Part shown: in pieces, positions 1 through 10,400 of the stretch
How the letters are laid out: each line of letters begins with the position of its first letter
Position numbering within the stretch: position 1 is the first letter of the stretch
Source: Chitinophaga ginsengisegetis
Lineage (GTDB): Bacteria; Bacteroidota; Bacteroidia; Chitinophagales; Chitinophagaceae
Reading direction: 5' to 3'
Length of the DNA stretch: 64,000 nucleotides
Assembly: GCF_900168065.1 (NCBI RefSeq)
Contig: NZ_FUZZ01000003.1
Location: 806,001-870,000 of the forward strand
Program-made: the position numbers and the translations under genes
The notes under the pieces: model-generated
Database searches by the model: none
Told to the model about the DNA's origin: nothing
The model's input: only the letters and a program-made list of their open reading frames with translations

Positions 1-957
1 GGAAGAAGCGGCGGTGCCATCCCAGCCTTTGGTAAGGTTGGTGATAACGCCGGTGGCGCGGTCCATGATGATCACGTCATTTTTATCTGCTTCATAACCA
101 TCGCGGGCCATACTTAACCAGGTGAGGTATTTGCCATCCTGGCTGAAGTTGGGCGCCACATCGTAGCCCATCATTCCTTCGGAAAGGTTGCGGGTAGTTT
201 TGGTATCCAGATTATATTCGTAGATATCTGTATTGGTGCTGATGGCGTAATCTTTCCCGAATTTCTTCTTACAAACATAGATCACACTTTTCCCATCGTG
301 GCTCCAGATCATATCTTCAGGGCCACCGGAGGGCATTTGCGGGCAATCGTATGGTTCTTCCGCCATAATATCTACCGGAGTACCTACTTCGCCATTATTG
401 TAAGTGGCATAAAAAACGTGGGAGAAGTTGCCATCTTCCCAGGTATCCCAGTGACGGTAGTTCAGGTTATCGTAGATCTGTACATTGGATTTCGGAAGAT
501 CCGTGTAATGATCGCTGCCGGATATCTTCTTTACTTTTACTTCTTTCGAAAACAAAATATGTTTCCCGTCGGGAGAAATGCGGATGTTTTGCATCCCGCC
601 GTCCACGTTGGTTTTCTGCACCGGATCGGAGCCATCGGCATTCATTTCATACCACTGTCCTTTCAGGGAGAAACCAATTTTATTGCCGGGTAATACGGCT
701 ACATCTCCTTCTGCGCCGGGTGTTTGAGTGAGCTGCTTTACAGCGCCGCCTGCCAGCGGGATAGCATAGAGATTTTTTTCGCTTTTGTTCTCGGTCATAT
801 TGATCTGAGAAACGCCATAGATAACGGTTTTGCCGTCAGCGCTCAACGCCTCTCCACTCACCCGTCCAAGTTGCCATAGCAATTCGGGTGTCATCTTATC
901 CTGGGCTACTGCCATAGTTGATATTAATAGTCCTGTCAGTAAAAAAGGTTTAAACAT
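1..957 (-). CDS. S9-type prolyl oligopeptidase / dipeptidyl peptidase, N-terminal part (partial)
   Basis: The reading frame starts at ATG 957 and stays open to base 1, so only the first 319 codons are present. Residues 1-18 form a secretion signal ending in AVAQ. The rest has the repeated beta-propeller strands typical of the N-terminal domain of S9 serine peptidases (SxDGKxVIY, RISPDGKHILFS, WSHDGKSVIYV, NFSQDGKYLTWLS). The alpha/beta-hydrolase domain with the catalytic Ser-Asp-His lies beyond the left edge, so activity cannot be confirmed. Members are usually periplasmic or secreted peptidases removing short peptides from oligopeptides. It is transcribed divergently from hflX across a 93-bp gap. 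A TolB-like propeller protein is the alternative. Confidence 0.8.
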   Translation of the reverse strand, partial: MFKPFLLTGLLISTMAVAQDKMTPELLWQLGRVSGEALSADGKTVIYGVSQINMTENKSEKNLYAIPLAGGAVKQLTQTPGAEGDVAVLPGNKIGFSLKGQWYEMNADGSDPVQKTNVDGGMQNIRISPDGKHILFSKEVKVKKISGSDHYTDLPKSNVQIYDNLNYRHWDTWEDGNFSHVFYATYNNGEVGTPVDIMAEEPYDCPQMPSGGPEDMIWSHDGKSVIYVCKKKFGKDYAISTNTDIYEYNLDTKTTRNLSEGMMGYDVAPNFSQDGKYLTWLSMARDGYEADKNDVIIMDRATGVITNLTKGWDGTAASS

Positions 958-1023
958 GATATCGAAAGGTTGTTTTGGATCGGGTAAATGTAGGAAGAAA
1001 TGACGTAGCGATTAAATTCTCTG

Positions 1024-1031
1024 TAAATTTG
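1024..1031 (+). promoter_or_regulatory. Bacteroidota-type -7 box ahead of hflX
   Basis: TAAATTTG matches the Bacteroidota -7 consensus TAnnTTTG exactly and sits 19 bp before the TTG start of hflX. No clear TTG -33 element is seen at the expected distance, so the assignment rests on the -7 box alone. Confidence 0.4.
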
Positions 1032-1050
1032 CTCCAAATTCTGAAATAAC

Positions 1051-2241
1051 TTGATTGACAAAAAACAAGTAGTACAAAAAGAGGAGAGAGCCGTTATAGT
1101 TGGTGTTATCACCAAAGACCAGACAGAGCGCCAGGTGAATGAGTTCCTGGATGAGCTGATGTTCCTGGCGGAAACAGCGGGGGCTACGGCTGTTAAGCGC
1201 TTTACCCAGCGGCTGGCACACCCCGACAGGGCTACCTTTGTTGGTAAAGGTAAGCTGGAAGAAATCCAGCAGTTTATTGCAGGCAGGGATATATCACTGG
1301 TTATATTTGATGATGAGCTTACCGGCTCACAGATCGCCAATATTGAAAAGGTGCTGAAAGTAAAAGTGATCGACCGTAGTGACCTGATCCTGGATATCTT
1401 CGCACGCCGTGCGCGCACAGCACAGGCAAGGGTGCAGGTAGAACTGGCGCAGTACCAGTATATCCTGCCACGTTTGCGCGGTATGTGGAGTCACCTGGAA
1501 AGACAGGGAGGCGGTATCGGCAGCAGGGGCCCCGGTGAAACGGAAATTGAAACGGATCGTCGTATTGTAAAAGACAAAATAGCGCTGCTTCGCAAACGCC
1601 TGGAGGATATAGACCGTCAATCCCTTACCCAGCGTAAGGAACGCGGTGAATTCATCCGCGTGGCGCTGGTAGGTTATACCAACGTTGGTAAAAGCACGCT
1701 CATGAACCTGCTCAGCAAAAGTGAGGTGTTTGCAGAAAACAAGCTGTTTGCTACCCTGGATACCACCACGCGTAAGGTGGTATTTGATCAAACGCCTTTC
1801 CTGCTCAGCGATACCGTAGGGTTTATCCGTAAACTCCCCCATCACCTGGTGGAAAGCTTCAAATCCACGCTGGACGAGGTGCGCGAAAGCGATATCCTGA
1901 TCCATGTGGTAGATATTTCCCATCCGCAGTATGAAGAGCAGATTGAAGTGGTGAACCGCACGCTGCAGGAACTGAAAGCGTTTGAGAAGCCCACCATCAT
2001 GATCTTTAACAAGATGGACCTGTACGAGGCCAACACCTTTGATAAATGGCTGGAGCCGGAAATTAAACAGGATATCCTGAATACCCTGAAACAGGACTGG
2101 GAAACGAAAACCCAGGGGAACTGTGTATTCATTTCCGCGTTGGAAAAAAGGAACATCGAGGAATTGCGCAAAACCATCCTGGACAAGGTAACCCAATTGT
2201 ACAAGGAGCGCTTCCCCTATAAAACCGAATTCTTCTACTAA
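1051..2241 (+). CDS. hflX: GTPase HflX
   Basis: A 396-residue HflX-family GTPase. In this family the protein binds 50S subunits or 70S ribosomes and can split stalled ribosomes. The N-terminal HflX domain (about residues 15-190) holds the glycine-rich GGGIGSRGPGE segment. It is followed by the G domain: P-loop GYTNVGKST at about residues 208-216, the G3-like DTVGFIRKLPHHLVESF, NKMD, and a final SALEK. Length is normal for the family. The start is TTG: no ATG or GTG lies in frame between the -7 box and the conserved N-terminal region. The stop codon overlaps the ATG of the Rieske gene by one base, so the two are probably translationally coupled. Confidence 0.95.
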   Translation: MIDKKQVVQKEERAVIVGVITKDQTERQVNEFLDELMFLAETAGATAVKRFTQRLAHPDRATFVGKGKLEEIQQFIAGRDISLVIFDDELTGSQIANIEKVLKVKVIDRSDLILDIFARRARTAQARVQVELAQYQYILPRLRGMWSHLERQGGGIGSRGPGETEIETDRRIVKDKIALLRKRLEDIDRQSLTQRKERGEFIRVALVGYTNVGKSTLMNLLSKSEVFAENKLFATLDTTTRKVVFDQTPFLLSDTVGFIRKLPHHLVESFKSTLDEVRESDILIHVVDISHPQYEEQIEVVNRTLQELKAFEKPTIMIFNKMDLYEANTFDKWLEPEIKQDILNTLKQDWETKTQGNCVFISALEKRNIEELRKTILDKVTQLYKERFPYKTEFFY

Positions 2242-2582
2242 TGGCCAAAGAATATTCGTGGTATAAATTAGAAGAAGGCCGTTTGCCCTTTGCAGAGAAA
2301 CAGATCAGCGTAATGGAGGTAAATGGCAAAAAAATTTGCTGTACCCTGCACCAGGGGCAGCTTTTCGCGTTTGCGTATAAATGTCCGCATGCCGGTGGCA
2401 TTATGGCCGATGGGGTGATAGATGCCGCCGGTAATGTGGTATGCCCGCTGCACCGTTATAAGTTCAGCCTTAAAAATGGCTACAACAGCAGCGGAGAAGG
2501 ATACTACCTGAAAACCTACCCTATAGAACAGCGTGAAGACGGGCCCTGGCTGGGCATGGAGAAAAGCGGCTGGTTCTGGTAA
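2241..2582 (+). CDS. Rieske [2Fe-2S] ferredoxin-type protein
   Basis: A 113-residue single-domain Rieske protein. The two cluster-binding motifs are visible: CPHAGG (C-x-H) at about residue 48 and CPLHRYKF (C-x2-H) about 20 residues later, the spacing of bacterial Rieske ferredoxins such as NirD-like or dioxygenase-type ferredoxins. There is no signal peptide or transmembrane anchor, so it is probably a cytosolic electron carrier. The start codon overlaps the hflX stop (TAATG). No oxygenase or reductase partner lies nearby, so its redox partner is unknown. Confidence 0.88.
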   Translation: MAKEYSWYKLEEGRLPFAEKQISVMEVNGKKICCTLHQGQLFAFAYKCPHAGGIMADGVIDAAGNVVCPLHRYKFSLKNGYNSSGEGYYLKTYPIEQREDGPWLGMEKSGWFW

Positions 2583-2654
2583 AAAGCAATTATCTTTTTG
2601 TTAAGAGTGATCGTCATATTTGAAGTAACCGGTATATGCCTGTAACTTTTCGCT

Positions 2655-4277
2655 ATGCTGACTACAACTGTTACACGCTCATTTGTTCTCTCTGAAAAAC
2701 AAGTATGGCTGCTCATCACCGCTATGCTGGTACTATTGCAGTTTAGTGCCCTTTTTGTACCCATCCTGGAACCCGACGGCGCGCTATATGCCGGTATCGC
2801 CAAAACAATGGTGATAAAACACGACTACTGGAACCTTTATGCAGATGGTCACGACTGGCTCGACAAGCCCCACTTCCCTTTCTGGATGGCGGCTATCAGC
2901 TTTCAGCTCTTCGGCATCCACACCTGGTCTTATAAACTGCCTGCCATTCTTTTTTTGCTGATGGGCGCCTGGTATACCTACCGTTTTGCGCTTCATTTAT
3001 ATGACGAAAAAGTAGCCCGTTGGGCAGTATGTATCTTACTCACGGCAGAACATCTGGTTATTTCCAACAACGATGTACGGGCAGAGCCTTATCTCACCGG
3101 GGTGATCATCGCGGCAGTATATCATTTCTACCGCCGCGGCATCCTCCTGGGCACCCTTTTTACGGCCTTCGCCATCATGACGAAGGGATTGTTTGCCCTC
3201 GTGCCGGTTTGTGCCGCTATTGGCGGCCATTTGCTGTTTACGCGCAACTGGAAAGAACTGTTCCACTGGCGCTGGGCGTTGGCAGCAGTACTAATAGCGC
3301 TTTTCATTACGCCGGAGCTGTATGCCCTGTACCGGCAGTTTGATCAGCACCCGGAGAAAATTGTATTCGGCGCCGCCGGCGTATCAGGCATCCGCTTTTT
3401 CTTCTGGGACAGCCAGTTTGGGCGCTTCATGAACACCGGTCCTATCAAAGGCTCCGGCGATCCGTTCTTCTTTTTTCATACCCTCCTGTGGGCCTTCCTG
3501 CCCTGGTCGGTGATGCTATACGCTGCGGTCATCATCTTCATAAAAAAATGGAAACAGCAAAGGGAATATTACTGCATCTGCGCAGCCCTGGCCACTTTCG
3601 CACTGTTTTCCCTTTCCCGGTTCCAGCTGCCACATTACCTGAACATCATCTTTCCTTTTTTTGCCATCCTTACCGCACAGTATATTTTATCGCTGCAAAC
3701 AGAAAAAGGGCTGAAATTTTTCCGGGTTACACAGTACACCATCATCATCGTGATAGCTGTTGCCGGCGTGGTAATTGATCTCCTGTACAAGCCGGCTATG
3801 CATTATGCGTGGCTTCTGCTGGCCGCAGCCCTGCTCCTGCTCTACCTTTTGCTGCATTACTGGCTGGATAAATCTACCCGGCAGGCCGTATTTTACCGCA
3901 CCATTTCCATCAGTATTTTGCTGAATCTCTACCTGAACACCATTCTGTACCCCGATATGATGCAATACCAGAGCGGAAGTACAGCCGCCGCCTACGCCAA
4001 TACATATCTTCCCGGTAAAAGCATAGCGCTATATCAGGCAAATTCCTACGCATTCGATTTTTATATGCAGGCGCCGGTGTTACGCCCCGATTCCGCCACT
4101 GAACTCATTTTCACTACGCCAGATGCAGTGGCCTCCCTGCAACAGCAAGGATATACCTGCACAGTGATCCGGTCGTTCCCGCATTTTTATGTGAGCAAAC
4201 TGGATTTGCCTTTTGTCCGCAAGGCGACGCGGGCGGGCGCTTTGGGGGAAAGACAGCTGGTGGCAGTGAAAAAATAA
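2655..4277 (+). CDS. ArnT/PMT-like integral membrane glycosyltransferase
   Basis: A 540-residue polytopic membrane protein of the GT-C fold (GT39/GT83, ArnT-like). The N-terminal loop after the first helix carries the acidic LEPDGALYAGIAKTM signature (about residues 37-51) and a later DKPHFPFWMAAIS segment, both conserved in ArnT-type enzymes that use a polyprenyl-phosphate sugar donor at the periplasmic face. About ten or more hydrophobic helices follow, then a soluble C-terminal tail. In this family the acceptor is commonly lipid A or a secreted glycoprotein; which one applies here cannot be read from sequence. It is preceded by a 72-bp gap and stands as its own unit. Confidence 0.85.
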   Translation: MLTTTVTRSFVLSEKQVWLLITAMLVLLQFSALFVPILEPDGALYAGIAKTMVIKHDYWNLYADGHDWLDKPHFPFWMAAISFQLFGIHTWSYKLPAILFLLMGAWYTYRFALHLYDEKVARWAVCILLTAEHLVISNNDVRAEPYLTGVIIAAVYHFYRRGILLGTLFTAFAIMTKGLFALVPVCAAIGGHLLFTRNWKELFHWRWALAAVLIALFITPELYALYRQFDQHPEKIVFGAAGVSGIRFFFWDSQFGRFMNTGPIKGSGDPFFFFHTLLWAFLPWSVMLYAAVIIFIKKWKQQREYYCICAALATFALFSLSRFQLPHYLNIIFPFFAILTAQYILSLQTEKGLKFFRVTQYTIIIVIAVAGVVIDLLYKPAMHYAWLLLAAALLLLYLLLHYWLDKSTRQAVFYRTISISILLNLYLNTILYPDMMQYQSGSTAAAYANTYLPGKSIALYQANSYAFDFYMQAPVLRPDSATELIFTTPDAVASLQQQGYTCTVIRSFPHFYVSKLDLPFVRKATRAGALGERQLVAVKK

Positions 4278-4414
4278 TTTTATTTAACCCGCTATGGTGG
4301 CTGGTTTTAGGCAGTGACCTAAATTTTTTCTCAAAAAAATGAAATAAGATTTTGCAAAAATGAAAATTTCCCTATTTTTGCAATCCCAAATCGCACAAAC
4401 GATACGGGAAACAC

Positions 4415-4488
4415 TCCTCCTTAGCTCAGTTGGTTAGAGCATCTGACTGTTAATCAGAGGGTCGCTGGTTCAAGTCCAGCAGGGGGAG
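4415..4488 (+). tRNA. tRNA-Asn (GTT)
   Basis: A canonical cloverleaf. Acceptor TCCTCCT pairs with AGGGGGA (one G-T), followed by TA, D-stem GCTC/GAGC, anticodon stem TCTGA/TCAGA with loop CTGTTAA (anticodon GTT), 5-nt variable loop, and T-stem GCTGG/CCAGC. The discriminator is G73, as expected for Asn. Only CA of a CCA end is encoded. It is followed at once by a perfect terminator. Confidence 0.97.
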
Positions 4489-4490
4489 CA

Positions 4491-4524
4491 AAAGAGCCTG
4501 GTAGTTTTACCAGGCTCTTTTTAT
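4491..4524 (+). terminator. Rho-independent terminator of tRNA-Asn
   Basis: A 13-bp perfect stem, AAAGAGCCTGGTA with its complement around a GTTT loop, followed by TTTATTT. It begins 2 nt after the encoded tRNA end. Confidence 0.9.
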
Positions 4525-4586
4525 TTGAAGCCGTGCAATAGCCACGAAGTATTTTCTTTAACTTCCGGATTAACAATCGTTCCATA

Positions 4587-5276
4587 ATGGATAAATTTAT
4601 AGCGGTAGAAGGTTTAGATGGCGCGGGGAAGTCAACGCAGATAGACCTGCTGACAAAATACCTCGAGTCAAAAAATGAGAAAACCAAATTTGTGCATTTC
4701 CCCCGGAGCAACCAGGGAGTGTTTGGAGAACTCATTGCTAAATTTCTCCGCGGCGAATTCGGGGACGTGAAAAATGTACACCCGCAGCTGGTAGCCCTGT
4801 TGTTTGCGGAAGACCGTAAAGAATTTGCAGTTACCATTAATCAATGGCTGAACGATGGTTATTTTGTTTTGGTAGACAGGTACGTGCTGTCAAATATTGC
4901 TTTCCAGTGCGCCAAACTCCATACAGAGGATGAGAAACAATACCTGCGCAACTGGATCAATGAATTTGAATACAACTATAATAAGATCCCCAAACCCCGC
5001 TTCTCCATTTACCTGGATGTACCGTTTTCTTTTACAGAGTCGGCGCTGACTAAAAGACGCGCAAACGAAGACAGGGAATATCTCCAGGGAAAGGATGATA
5101 TCCACGAAGCAGATTTCTCCCTGCAGCTCGCTGTGAAAAAGGAATACGACGCGCTGTTAACAGCCGATAAAACCATTAACAGGATCACCTGCTATAATGA
5201 AGCTGCACAGATGCGCCCCATACAGGAAATTCACGAAGAAATTATTCAGCTGGTCAATAGCCAGGTGCAGTTATAA
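4587..5276 (+). CDS. tmk: Thymidylate kinase (dTMP kinase)
   Basis: A 229-residue P-loop kinase that phosphorylates dTMP to dTDP. The P-loop GLDGAGKST is at residues 9-17. The DR motif of thymidylate kinases appears as VDRYVLSN at about residue 96, and the LID region is Arg-rich (TKRRANEDREY). N-terminal KFIAVEGLDG is typical. Length is slightly above the usual 205-215 residues. The gene starts 62 bp after the tRNA-Asn terminator and probably has its own promoter. Confidence 0.93.
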   Translation: MDKFIAVEGLDGAGKSTQIDLLTKYLESKNEKTKFVHFPRSNQGVFGELIAKFLRGEFGDVKNVHPQLVALLFAEDRKEFAVTINQWLNDGYFVLVDRYVLSNIAFQCAKLHTEDEKQYLRNWINEFEYNYNKIPKPRFSIYLDVPFSFTESALTKRRANEDREYLQGKDDIHEADFSLQLAVKKEYDALLTADKTINRITCYNEAAQMRPIQEIHEEIIQLVNSQVQL

Positions 5277-5508
5277 AGATCCTCACTTTCGTGTAGCCAT
5301 CCCCGCTAGCATCTCCCAAAAAATATTTTAACCGGTTGTAAGTAATTACCGGTTATTTACCTGTCCTCGTATGTGAGTACCTGCCCAAACCCGGTTCCAC
5401 TGTTATGAGCGCGCAGGCTCCTCCCCCTATTGCGTTATACGGCTTTATATACGACTGGCTGAGCATATTGAAAAACTGACATCTTTTTATTCCACAAAAC
5501 TGAAAAAC

Positions 5509-6678
5509 ATGAAAACTCAAACGCTTTTCCGCGGCACCTGCATGGCAGTGCTCCTCCTGGCATTCCTGGCTACCGGTTGTAAGAAACCGGAAATGATCAA
5601 ATCTTCCGAAAATACGCTTAAAAGTACTACCTCCAACGGGGTAACAATTAACTCCGTACAACCCGTAAAATCTGAAGCACTGCTGGCCATGCAATGCTAC
5701 AATAACGCATTTTACCACCAGTATGGCACCTATGGCCCCTCGTTTAAAGCCTACTATTATTCGGATGTAAACCAAACCGGCCGGATGGATTTCTGGCGGC
5801 AGGCGGAGGCCATTGAAACCCTGATTGATGCGTACAACATCAACAACGACGTGGATCTCAAAAACAAAATGGTGTATCTCTACAACGGCATGCGCGACGC
5901 CTATGGCCTGCTCTGGACCTCCAACATTTACAACGACGATGTAATCTGGGGCGCATTAATGTGCATCCGCGCCTTCCAGATCACCAATGATGGCGGCATG
6001 AAAGATATGGCCAAAAACAATTTCGATATGGTGTGGAACCGCGCATGGGATACCAACCTCGGCGGCGGCCTTTGGTGGACTACCGCCAACAATACCAAAA
6101 ATGCCTGCGTAAACGCACCCGCAGCCATTTGCGCCATGTACCTCTACCAGGCCACCGGCGATGCCGCCTATAAAACCAAAGCCAAACAAATCGTCGATTG
6201 GATGGTGACCAAGTTATATGTACCCGGCACCGGCGAAGTGAAAGGCGCTATGAATGCAGCCGGCGTAATTACCGAAGGACCCCGCACTTATACACAGGGC
6301 ACCTTTATCGGCGCCTGCAGCATGCTCCACAACTCCTACCCCTCCGACAACTACAAAGCAATGGGGGCTAAAGCAATGGACTATACGAAAATCAGTATGT
6401 GCAATGCACAGGGCCTCCTGCCGGATGAATACGATACCGACGACTGCCAGGGCTTCAAAGCCATCTTCGCCCGCTGGGCCTGTAAGTTTGTAAAGGACCA
6501 TAGTTATCAAAGCACTTACGCCGCCTGGCTTAACTACAACGCGGCGGAAGCCTGGAACTACCGCAATTCCAATGGGTTGATGTGGGGCCAGTGGTGGCAC
6601 AGAACCCCGGATAATTACGTGAACTCATTTGAAACCACCTGTGGCATCGCTATGATGAATGGTGTTTGGCTGTTTTAA
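5509..6678 (+). CDS. Surface lipoprotein, glycoside hydrolase family 76 (alpha-1,6-mannanase type)
   Basis: A 389-residue protein with a lipoprotein signal (hydrophobic core then LATGCKK, lipobox Cys near residue 24). The body is an (alpha/alpha)6-type GH76 domain. The catalytic Asp-Asp pair of the family is visible in YNDDVIWGAL (D143-D144), and Trp-rich segments (GGLWWTT, WGQWWHR) are typical. GH76 enzymes are endo-acting alpha-1,6-mannanases that cut yeast mannan backbones or related bacterial mannosyl glycans. No SusC/SusD genes flank it, so it is not in an obvious polysaccharide-utilization locus here. With the GH92 enzyme at 35.5 kb it suggests mannan processing. Confidence 0.85.
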   Translation: MKTQTLFRGTCMAVLLLAFLATGCKKPEMIKSSENTLKSTTSNGVTINSVQPVKSEALLAMQCYNNAFYHQYGTYGPSFKAYYYSDVNQTGRMDFWRQAEAIETLIDAYNINNDVDLKNKMVYLYNGMRDAYGLLWTSNIYNDDVIWGALMCIRAFQITNDGGMKDMAKNNFDMVWNRAWDTNLGGGLWWTTANNTKNACVNAPAAICAMYLYQATGDAAYKTKAKQIVDWMVTKLYVPGTGEVKGAMNAAGVITEGPRTYTQGTFIGACSMLHNSYPSDNYKAMGAKAMDYTKISMCNAQGLLPDEYDTDDCQGFKAIFARWACKFVKDHSYQSTYAAWLNYNAAEAWNYRNSNGLMWGQWWHRTPDNYVNSFETTCGIAMMNGVWLF

Positions 6679-6745
6679 TTTCCAGCTTTTGTTTTTATTG
6701 CGGGAGATAATTAATTTGTGTGAAACAAACCCATACCTAACGGTT

Positions 6746-7459
6746 ATGATGAACACAAAAAAAATCGCACTGCTGCTGCTCGTAATATTTTCAGGCATCA
6801 TCACACAGGCACAAACCCTGACGGATATCGTTAATAAAAACGTGGCAGCACTCGGTGGCCCCGAAAAATTGAAAGTGCTGAAAAGCCAGTACGCAGAGGG
6901 CACAATGGAAATGCAGGGAATGAGCTTCCCTTTTAAGAGATGGGTGTTGCAGGACAAAGCCATGCGCCTCGAATTTGAAGCGATGGGCACTACCAACATC
7001 CAGGTGTTAACCAATGCCGGTGGTTGGGTGCAGTTGCCTGTGATGGGTAAAACTAATCCGGAAGATATGGACTCCGCCACCATCAAAGCGATGGGCAAAC
7101 AGCTGGATCTGACCGGTGATTTTTATCGTTACAATGAGAAAGGTAACAAGCTGGAACTGCTGGCGCCCGACACGGTGAATGGAGCTAAACTTGCAAAAGT
7201 GAAAGTTACCTATACTAACGGCAACGCTACTACGTGCTTTGTAGACCCGGTAACAGGTAATGTTCTCAGAACATCCAATTCACTGGAAATTCAGGGACAG
7301 CAGATGAACCTGGTAACAGACATCAGCAATTTCCTGAAAACAGCCGATGGCTATAGTTATGGCACCGCTATCCTGCAGGATCCTGTTGGCATAAAAATTA
7401 ACATCGCCAAACTGGAAAATAATGTACCGGTAGATGAAAGCATCTTTAAAAAGCCATAA
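6746..7459 (+). CDS. Periplasmic LolA-fold protein (outer-membrane lipoprotein-sorting-like)
   Basis: I place the start at ATG 6746 because it gives a clean secretion signal (Lys-rich start, hydrophobic core, then ITQAQ); upstream codons in the same frame would destroy it. The mature part of about 215 residues is beta-rich. It starts with LTDIVNKNVAALGGPEKLKVLKS, the pattern of DUF/COG2834-like proteins that share the LolA lipid-binding half-barrel. Function is probably lipid or lipoprotein binding in the periplasm; the true ligand is unknown. It follows the GH76 gene by 67 bp. Confidence 0.65.
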   Translation: MMNTKKIALLLLVIFSGIITQAQTLTDIVNKNVAALGGPEKLKVLKSQYAEGTMEMQGMSFPFKRWVLQDKAMRLEFEAMGTTNIQVLTNAGGWVQLPVMGKTNPEDMDSATIKAMGKQLDLTGDFYRYNEKGNKLELLAPDTVNGAKLAKVKVTYTNGNATTCFVDPVTGNVLRTSNSLEIQGQQMNLVTDISNFLKTADGYSYGTAILQDPVGIKINIAKLENNVPVDESIFKKP

Positions 7460-7461
7460 GT

Positions 7462-7495
7462 AAAAAGGCTGGTCCGCAAAAGACCAGCCTTTTTA
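7462..7495. terminator. Bidirectional terminator between LolA-fold gene and recB
   Basis: AAAAAGGCTGGTC pairs with GACCAGCCTTTTT around a 7-nt loop. A-rich and T-rich flanks make it work in both directions for the two convergent genes; it overlaps the recB stop codon. Confidence 0.85.
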
Positions 7496-10400
7496 TTTTG
7501 TGAGTAATGACTCCAGCAATCTTATCTTTTTAAGATCCGGCTTGGTGGTAAATATCCCCTGCCCACTTACATTCCTTACACCACGCACAAAGCAATAGAT
7601 AACACCTCCAAACTGCTTCTCGTAATTAAAGCCAGGGATCCGGCTTTCCAGGTATTTTTTTACTGCTACCGTATAAATAAAATACTGGAGATGGTAATTG
7701 TTTTCGTTCATGGCTGCCGCTAAACCAGCCGCATCATAGTCGGCCACGCTGTTGCCCAGGTAATTCGATTTCCAGTCGAGGATATAATACTTCCCCTGGT
7801 GTTCAAAAAACAGGTCTACTTTCCCGTTCATGATGCCTTCCAGCTCCTGGTTGCTGTATTCGGAAAACCGTTTTACGCTCACACTTACCTGGTCGTCGGA
7901 CAAATTATTGAGCAGGTTCGACTTAAACACCGGCACAGGAAAATCAAATTCAAATTCCGCCAGTCGCTGGTGCCGCCCTACCGATGCCAGCTGGAAGCTG
8001 GCGCCATCAATATGTATCGTGGAGTATATTACATGTTGCAGCATTTCGTTGAGCCGTTCGAGATATACTTCCCTTTGACCGGGTACAAATTTCCGGATGG
8101 CTTCTTCCAGCCAGTGTTCCCACTTACTGCTATCGGAGAAGTTGATACTTTCAAAGATAAAGTGCAGCAGGTTACCGGTTTTAGCGCCCCTGCGCAGCGT
8201 GGTAAATATAAAGTTATCGTACGGGTCGGGTTGCTGGAAAGAACGCACCCGTGGCTGGTGTTCGGCTTTTGCTGCTAACATGGTGTAGCTCATCTTCCGC
8301 CAGTTTTGCTCCTGCAAATGAAAGGACACCGGCGCGCGGTTCACGGCCAGCTGTCCTTTGTTGATCTGCTGGCGGTAGTTTTCTGTGGGCACTTCCGGCA
8401 ATGGTCCCTGTAGCTGTATCAGTGAAGCATCCGGCGGTTCAGCGGCCAGTGCTTTCAGGAAAACAGACAACGAAGAATCTTTAAAAGCGTAATAAGTATT
8501 TTTAAAGAGATAACATTTATATACTGCGCGGGTAATGGCTACGTATATCAGGCGGCGGTTTTCCTGTTCCTGCTGATGCTGGTAGGCTTTTAGCTGCTCT
8601 TCTGTGAGCAGGGCTTTTTGTGTGCCGAGGTAGTCGCCGGTTGCCGGATCGCGGAAACTTACAAATTCAATTTTGGATTTCTCTACAAAATCCAGGAAAG
8701 GCGCCATCACTATTTTGTATTCCAGCCCTTTGCTTTTATGGATGGTTACTATGTTTACGGCGTCTTCATCGCTTTCCACGCGCTGGGCGTATTCATCTCC
8801 TTCGGTAGTCATGCCATCGATGCCGCGTTTGAGCCAGGAGATGAGATCACGCATAGAAAGGTTTTTGCGGCTCTGTACCTGGTGTACCAGCTCGGAAAGC
8901 TGGTACAGGTTGGTGATGATCCGTTCCCCGTTTTCGGTATGGCCATCGAGCAACACCTGGCGTACGCTGAAGTCTGCAATAAACTCCATGAGGGCAGTGT
9001 ACGCGCCATCGCGCTGCCATAGTGTGCGGTATTTGCCAAACAGGTCCAGCATGGTTTCATCGTCCAGTTGCAGGATGGTTTGACTGTTGTAGCCGGTAAA
9101 TGACCCCAGCAATGCGCGGTTGATGGACGAACGGTCCGGTGTTTCCATTGCTTCGAGCAGGTGCAGCAATTGCTGCGCCTCTGCGGATCTCAGCACTTTT
9201 GCTTCATCGATGGTAACGGCGGGGATGCCCAGTTTGGCCAGTGCATGCTTAATGTCCCTGCCTTCCTGCCCGGTGCGCACGAGGATACCAATGTCTGATG
9301 GTACGATGGCGCGGGCGCCTTCTTTATTTTCAATGCGATAGCTTTTATCCAGCAGCAGCTGCGCAATTTGTGCGGCAACGCTGTTGCAGATAGTTTCTTT
9401 TTTATCGCAGGCAATCACTTCAATCGGCACTTCCGGCGTACTGCCTTTATAGAGGTAGCCTTTCCTGTTGTTATCTGGACTGTGTACCTGTATATAATCA
9501 ATGCTGTCGCTTTCTTCCGCGAAATCAAAGGTTGGGAAGCCCGGGGTGGGTTCAAAGAACACGTTCATGGCCCGGATCATATTTTCAGATGAGCGGAAGT
9601 TCTGGTTCATGTCGTATACGTGCTGTACCCCGTTGCGTGCGTTGAAATAGGTAAATATGTCTGCTTTGCGCCAGGCGTAAATACTTTGTTTGGGGTCACC
9701 GATGTAGAACAGGATGGTGTTTTGGCCGAAGGCACGGTCAAATATCTCGAACTGCTCTTTATCGGTATCCTGGAATTCATCCACAAAAACGGCCTTGTAT
9801 TTACTTTGCAAAGAAGCAATGAGTTCTTCGTTGTTGTTTTTTACGAGCGCAGTATGCAGGTTGTTGATGAGGTCATCATATCCCATCATGTTGCTGCGTT
9901 CCTTGAAGGCGCGTACCTGTTCGCTGATTTCCTTAATGGCGGCGTAGTATACCTGCCGGCGGATCAGCTGTTGATGCTCTTCCAGTTGTTTGGTAAGCGC
10001 TTCTACCTGATCTATTTCTGCCAGCAGATCCGGGAAAACAGCGTCAATAAATTTTGCTTTCTCTTTTCGTTTGGCCTTTATTTTTCTGACAAGTTCTGCT
10101 GGCTCCGCAATTAAATCGGGCCAGTCATTTTTGGTGTGCCGGTTGGCTGCGCAGGCTGCTGCCAGCTGTTCGCTGTTGGCGGTTATGCCGGCGTACATAT
10201 TTTCAATGGCTTCCTGTTCTTTGGCTATTAACTGCTGCAGCTCCTGCATCCATTGCTCCTGCAGGGTTTCACTGATATCATCGGGAGTATCTTCCCGGTA
10301 GCCGAGGAATTTTTTTCCGCTGAGATGTTCTTTGATCACATTCAGCATCTCCGTTTTCATATCTTCTTCCCAGATCTGTTCCAGCAGGCTGGCATTGAGC

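Noticed and set aside
298..693. Plus-strand frame of 131 codons
   Set aside because: It is antisense to the S9 peptidase propeller, which has the better and recognisable protein pattern.
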